DNA from: an uncultured Sinobacteraceae bacterium | GTDB lineage: Bacteria > Pseudomonadota > Gammaproteobacteria > Steroidobacterales > Steroidobacteraceae | DNA length: 52,338 bases | Assembly (NCBI GenBank): GCA_937902995.1 | Contig: CALEKY010000106.1 | Location: forward strand, 1 to 52,338 | Reading direction: 5' to 3' | Shown here: positions 49,380-52,338 of the stretch, one piece after another | Layout: the number at the start of each line of letters is the position of its first letter | Position numbering within the stretch: the stretch's first letter is position 1 | The notes under the pieces: model-generated | What the model saw: only the letters and a program-made list of their open reading frames with translations | Told to the model about the DNA's origin: nothing | Databases searched by the model: none | Position numbers and translations under genes: made by a program

Positions 49380-50754
49380 AGCTCAACGCGTTAGGCGCCA
49401 CGGACAACTCGATCGTCCGCCCCTCGTTGTCGACGGTTGTTACGGACACGGGACGTCGCCACACGCGCACGATGTATTCGAGCACTTTGCGTCCTTTGTC
49501 AGGGTCGAGGCCGCGGCCGTCGGTGACGTGATCGTGAACGAGCTCGAGCTTGCCGTCGACGCGCACATGAGCGGCGGTGACGGTCGGTGCGCCAAAACCA
49601 TATTTCGGTGCAAGCAGCGCATCGTGCAGAGCGGGCAGATCCATCTCTTGGACCGTGAGCATGCCGTTCGGCGGCCCTTTGTAACGGAACAGCTTCAATT
49701 TCGTCGCAAGGTCCAGCGTCAGGTGATTTCGCACGAAGGCGAAGTCATCGTCCTGTGCCATGACGCGTCGCGCATAGTCGATGCCGTGGTTCTCGACGAT
49801 GTCTTCCCAGATCGTGAAGCCCAGGTGATAGGGATTCGTCGCGAGCGCGACGTTGTCGCCGCTCGCTGTGGGCCGCACGACGTCCGAGTGGCACTTGATC
49901 GCATCGACATACGCGTCCTGAGGCAGGAAATCGGCTTCGCGGAGCAAGCGTGCGTGCCAGTACGACGCCCAGCCCTCGTTCATGATCTGGCAGGCAAATA
50001 CCGGATAGAAATAGAACGACTCCTCGCGCACCGCGAGGAAGATGTCGCGCTCCCAAGGCTCGAGCTCGGGCGCGTATTGCGCGATGAACCAGAGCAAGTC
50101 CTTTTCCGGATGCGGCGGAATCGGAGCGCGTTTCGGCGGACCGCCCCAGATCGGGCGAGCCGTGTCGGGTCCGAGCGCTGCGTATCGCTTGGCGAACTCA
50201 TCGTCCACGGGCAGCGTGCGCTCGGGCAAATAGTCCGGATAGCGCGGCCGGCGCAGCGGTTGATCGACGTCGATGTGCTGCTCGAGCGCCAACGCCGCAT
50301 CGAGCACTTGCTCGACGCGCTCGATGCCGTGCTCCTCGATGGCCATGCCGATCTGGCGCGCATGTGCCGCAGCCTGTTCGACGATGTGTTCGCCGACCTG
50401 CTCTTGGCTGCGGCGGAACAAGATGTTGTTCGTCGAGAAGTCGGCGTGGCCGAGCACATGCGCAGTCACCAGGACGTTTTCCGCCGCGCTGTTCGATTTC
50501 GCCAAGTAAGCGCGGCCAGGGTTGCCGGGAAAGACGACCTCGAACAGTCGCGACAAGCCCATGCGATGTTGAATGAGCTGGTAGATGTAGCGAACGCCGA
50601 ACGACCAATGCGGCATGCGCACCGGCAATCCGTAGATCGCTATTTCCGTCATGAAGCTCTCGGGAACGACCTCGAACTCCACCGGGTGATATTTCAGTCC
50701 CTGGCTGCGTGCGAGCTGCTCGATACGGGAGATGTGTACGCGCCAGTCTTCCAT
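49378..50754 (-). CDS. spoVR: SpoVR-family protein
   Basis: A 458-residue cytosolic protein of the SpoVR/YcgB family, of unknown biochemical function. Family hallmarks are MTEIAIYGLPVRMPHWSFG, AHVLGHADFSTNNI, EPWERDIFLAVREESFYFYP, IMNEGWASYWHARLL and NPYHLGFTIWEDI. In B. subtilis SpoVR affects spore cortex; in Gram-negatives the gene travels with prkA and yeaH and is induced in starvation or stationary phase. The ATG at 50754 has AGAGG six bases upstream. It follows yeaH on the same strand after 92 bases. Confidence 0.95.
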   Translation of the reverse strand: MEDWRVHISRIEQLARSQGLKYHPVEFEVVPESFMTEIAIYGLPVRMPHWSFGVRYIYQLIQHRMGLSRLFEVVFPGNPGRAYLAKSNSAAENVLVTAHVLGHADFSTNNILFRRSQEQVGEHIVEQAAAHARQIGMAIEEHGIERVEQVLDAALALEQHIDVDQPLRRPRYPDYLPERTLPVDDEFAKRYAALGPDTARPIWGGPPKRAPIPPHPEKDLLWFIAQYAPELEPWERDIFLAVREESFYFYPVFACQIMNEGWASYWHARLLREADFLPQDAYVDAIKCHSDVVRPTASGDNVALATNPYHLGFTIWEDIVENHGIDYARRVMAQDDDFAFVRNHLTLDLATKLKLFRYKGPPNGMLTVQEMDLPALHDALLAPKYGFGAPTVTAAHVRVDGKLELVHDHVTDGRGLDPDKGRKVLEYIVRVWRRPVSVTTVDNEGRTIELSVAPNALS

Positions 50755-50846
50755 TGCTGCCTCTAGCCGCCGACGGTCGAAGGTCGGCAATCGATCGCGA
50801 ATGTGGAGCGAAGCGCAGCCATTGCGGTTAGTCGCTAGTGTCGGAA

Positions 50847-52016
50847 CTAGCTGCTACCTCCTGCGGCATCGCTGCTGAAGAAATGCCGGACGGCGCCCCA
50901 AATGTCCTCGGTGCCGTTGACGCGATACGCACCGACTTTCCGGTCGCGACGCGCCAGATCGAGGAACAGTTTGCCGATCTCGCTATCGGGCATCGTGCCG
51001 GCGAGCGGCGCAACTTCGAGGAAGCCGGAGTAGTTGCACACCTTCGAAAGCTCCTCGAGCTCGGCATACGCCGCGGGTTGATCCGAAGGAAAGTTCTCGC
51101 CGTCCGAGGCGTAGAACAGATAAACGTTGTACTGACTCGGGCTGAAGCGCTCTTCGATGATCTCGCGAACCTTCTTGAGTCCCGCCGAGGCGACGGTGCC
51201 GCCCGTGCCGCTGACGCGGAAGAATTCCTCTTCCTGGAATTCCCAGGCATCGGAGGTATGCGCGACGAAAACCAGATCGAGATGCCGGTACTGGCGACGC
51301 AGGCCCTGAATCGCCCAGAAGAAAAATGTCTTCGAAATCTGCCGTTCCCGCTCGCCCATGCTGCCCGACACATCGAGCAGCAACATCACCACGGCTTGCG
51401 TCGCAGGTTGCTCGCGCTTGGCGAGCTGGCGATAGCGCAAATCGTCATCGGTGAACGGAGGGCTGTCCATGCCGGCGGTGCTCTGCACGCCGCGCCGTTT
51501 GATCGATTCCTTCAACGATCGGCGCCGATCGAGCCGCGACCGTGCGCCGCGCCGATCCCAGCCTTCGCGCGTCCAATCGTCTTCGCGTGTCTTGCCGGAT
51601 TTCGCCTCGAGGTTCGGAAGCTGCATCTCCTCCCACAGCCAATCGACGATGTCGTCGATCCGAAATTCGAGCGTGTATTGAATGCCGCCTTCTTCGTTGC
51701 CGCCTTGGCCGCGCTGATTGTCCGCTTCCTGTTGCGGACGACCGATGCGATCGCCGGGTTTCGCTTGTCCTTGACCGACGCCTTGCTGTTCGTTCGGCGG
51801 GCGCAACCGGAATCGATAATGCTCCAGCATGCGCACGGGCACGCGCACAGTGGTCGCACCGCCCGTGAGCACATCAGCGCCGGCTACGATCTGCGGCAAG
51901 TGCTGTTTGACGGCATCGCGAACTTTGTCGTTGTGTCGAAGCCAGTCCCTTGCGCCTCGCGAGAAGAGGTCGTACCAGCCGGCATCGCCTGGTGCAACCT
52001 CCGGAGTGTCGCTCAT
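50847..52016 (-). CDS. yeaH: YeaH/YhbH-family protein (DUF444, VWA-like)
   Basis: A 389-residue cytosolic protein, partner of the PrkA kinase in the stress-linked yeaGH cluster. The N-terminal part is charged (YDLFSRGARDWLRHNDKVRD, a Gly/Gln-rich segment about 75-110), and the C-terminal half is a von Willebrand A-like fold with a MIDAS-type motif VVMLLLDVSGSMGERE. Typical YeaH features are RRSLKESIKRRG and FYASDGENF. Its molecular role is unknown. It lies between prkA (upstream, 58-base gap) and spoVR. Confidence 0.95.
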   Translation of the reverse strand: MSDTPEVAPGDAGWYDLFSRGARDWLRHNDKVRDAVKQHLPQIVAGADVLTGGATTVRVPVRMLEHYRFRLRPPNEQQGVGQGQAKPGDRIGRPQQEADNQRGQGGNEEGGIQYTLEFRIDDIVDWLWEEMQLPNLEAKSGKTREDDWTREGWDRRGARSRLDRRRSLKESIKRRGVQSTAGMDSPPFTDDDLRYRQLAKREQPATQAVVMLLLDVSGSMGERERQISKTFFFWAIQGLRRQYRHLDLVFVAHTSDAWEFQEEEFFRVSGTGGTVASAGLKKVREIIEERFSPSQYNVYLFYASDGENFPSDQPAAYAELEELSKVCNYSGFLEVAPLAGTMPDSEIGKLFLDLARRDRKVGAYRVNGTEDIWGAVRHFFSSDAAGGSS

Positions 52017-52074
52017 GGCTCTATCACAACCTCCGTCGTCAACTCATACCCGGCTCGCCGAGCCGCACCGAGGC

Positions 52075-52338
52075 TTACTCTTGAGCCAGCAACGTCGTCA
52101 CGTAGCTCAAAGCTTCCTTGGCGCTATGCTCGTCGTAACCATACTCCGTAGTAAGACGGTCTTGTACTGCAGAAATCTTCTTACGCGCTTCCTCATCGGG
52201 ACGCGCCGCAGAAGTCACCAGCCGCAACACGTCGCGACGCTCTTCGAACAAATACTGTTCGATCGCTTCGCGCATTCGCGAGTGGCTGTTGAGCGTGAAT
52301 TTCTCGCCCTGCTTGTACGCAACCATCGCCTTGCGCAC
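52075..52338 (-). CDS. prkA: PrkA serine protein kinase, C-terminal end (cut by window)
   Basis: Only the last 87 residues are inside the window; the frame is open to the right edge (VRKAMVAYKQGEKF). The sequence MREAIEQYLFEERRDVLRLV, then ISAVQDRLTTEYGYDEHSAK and SYVTTLLAQE, matches the C-terminus of PrkA/YeaG, an AAA+ and kinase-fold protein with Ser/Thr kinase activity. With yeaH and spoVR it makes up the usual three-gene cluster, in the order prkA-yeaH-spoVR on the minus strand. Confidence 0.9.
   Translation of the reverse strand: MRKAMVAYKQGEKFTLNSHSRMREAIEQYLFEERRDVLRLVTSAARPDEEARKKISAVQDRLTTEYGYDEHSAKEALSYVTTLLAQE

Overview
The window is GC-rich, densely packed bacterial chromosome carrying about 41 protein genes, the first and last cut by the window edges. 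The order mrcA (divergent) - pilMNOPQ - aroK - aroB - dgt - hemE, and tesA divergent from an ABC/FtsX pair, are gammaproteobacterial arrangements, closest to Xanthomonadales/Nevskiales/Steroidobacter-type genomes. That placement is an inference from gene order and protein style. No rRNA, tRNA, CRISPR, prophage or transposase gene was seen.

Layout. 1-4.3 kb: end of citrate synthase gltA, a nucleotidyltransferase-like protein and penicillin-binding protein 1A. 4.7-9.8 kb: type IV pilus operon pilMNOPQ. 9.8-14 kb: shikimate genes aroK-aroB, a dGTPase-like dgt, and hemE. 14.2-19.7 kb: fadD, tesA and the YbbA/YbbP transporter. 19.9-25.3 kb: an anchored protein, an SRPBCC protein, then a signalling cluster (T6SS-type FHA protein TagH, PP2C phosphatase, membrane histidine kinase). 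25.4-33.9 kb: AmpG-like MFS permease, MarC, a SmpA/OmlA-like protein, an M13 peptidase, a thioesterase, CsaA-like protein, and a second citrate-synthase homologue with a divergent LysR regulator. 34-41.4 kb: two diguanylate cyclases, fructose-1,6-bisphosphatase, an unusual ketoacyl synthase, a small secreted protein and a GIN-domain lipoprotein. 41.5-46 kb: full-length Lhr helicase. 46-52.3 kb: a second small secreted protein, an amidohydrolase, a tandem-YjbR protein, and the stress cluster prkA-yeaH-spoVR.

The most unusual signal is intergenic. About eleven gaps carry short arrays with a strict 7-base period. They are usually paired as inverted arms around 50-150 bases, and often have a GTAG/GCAG-headed GC hairpin just inside the arm. 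At least five unrelated heptamers occur (GGCTGAA, GGGGCTT, CGTGACT, GTCAACT and GGGAAAA types). The arrays sit at gene 3' ends and often contain the stop codon. Because 7 is 1 mod 3, three units of a stop-containing heptamer put a stop in all three frames, and the arms are oriented so that each incoming gene reads the stop-containing strand. Two genes (hemE, csaA) have arrays in place of a Shine-Dalgarno leader. Three genes end in a palindrome that is an inverted copy of their own last codons, directly abutting such an array. This looks like a family of mobile or self-amplifying 3'-end elements, analogous to cyanobacterial heptanucleotide STRRs combined with REP-type hairpins.

Other points of interest are a citrate-synthase homologue with the catalytic Asp replaced by Glu, next to a well-formed LysR-type operator; an intrinsic terminator two bases upstream of the aroK start; and a T6SS FHA/phosphatase pair with no secretion genes nearby.
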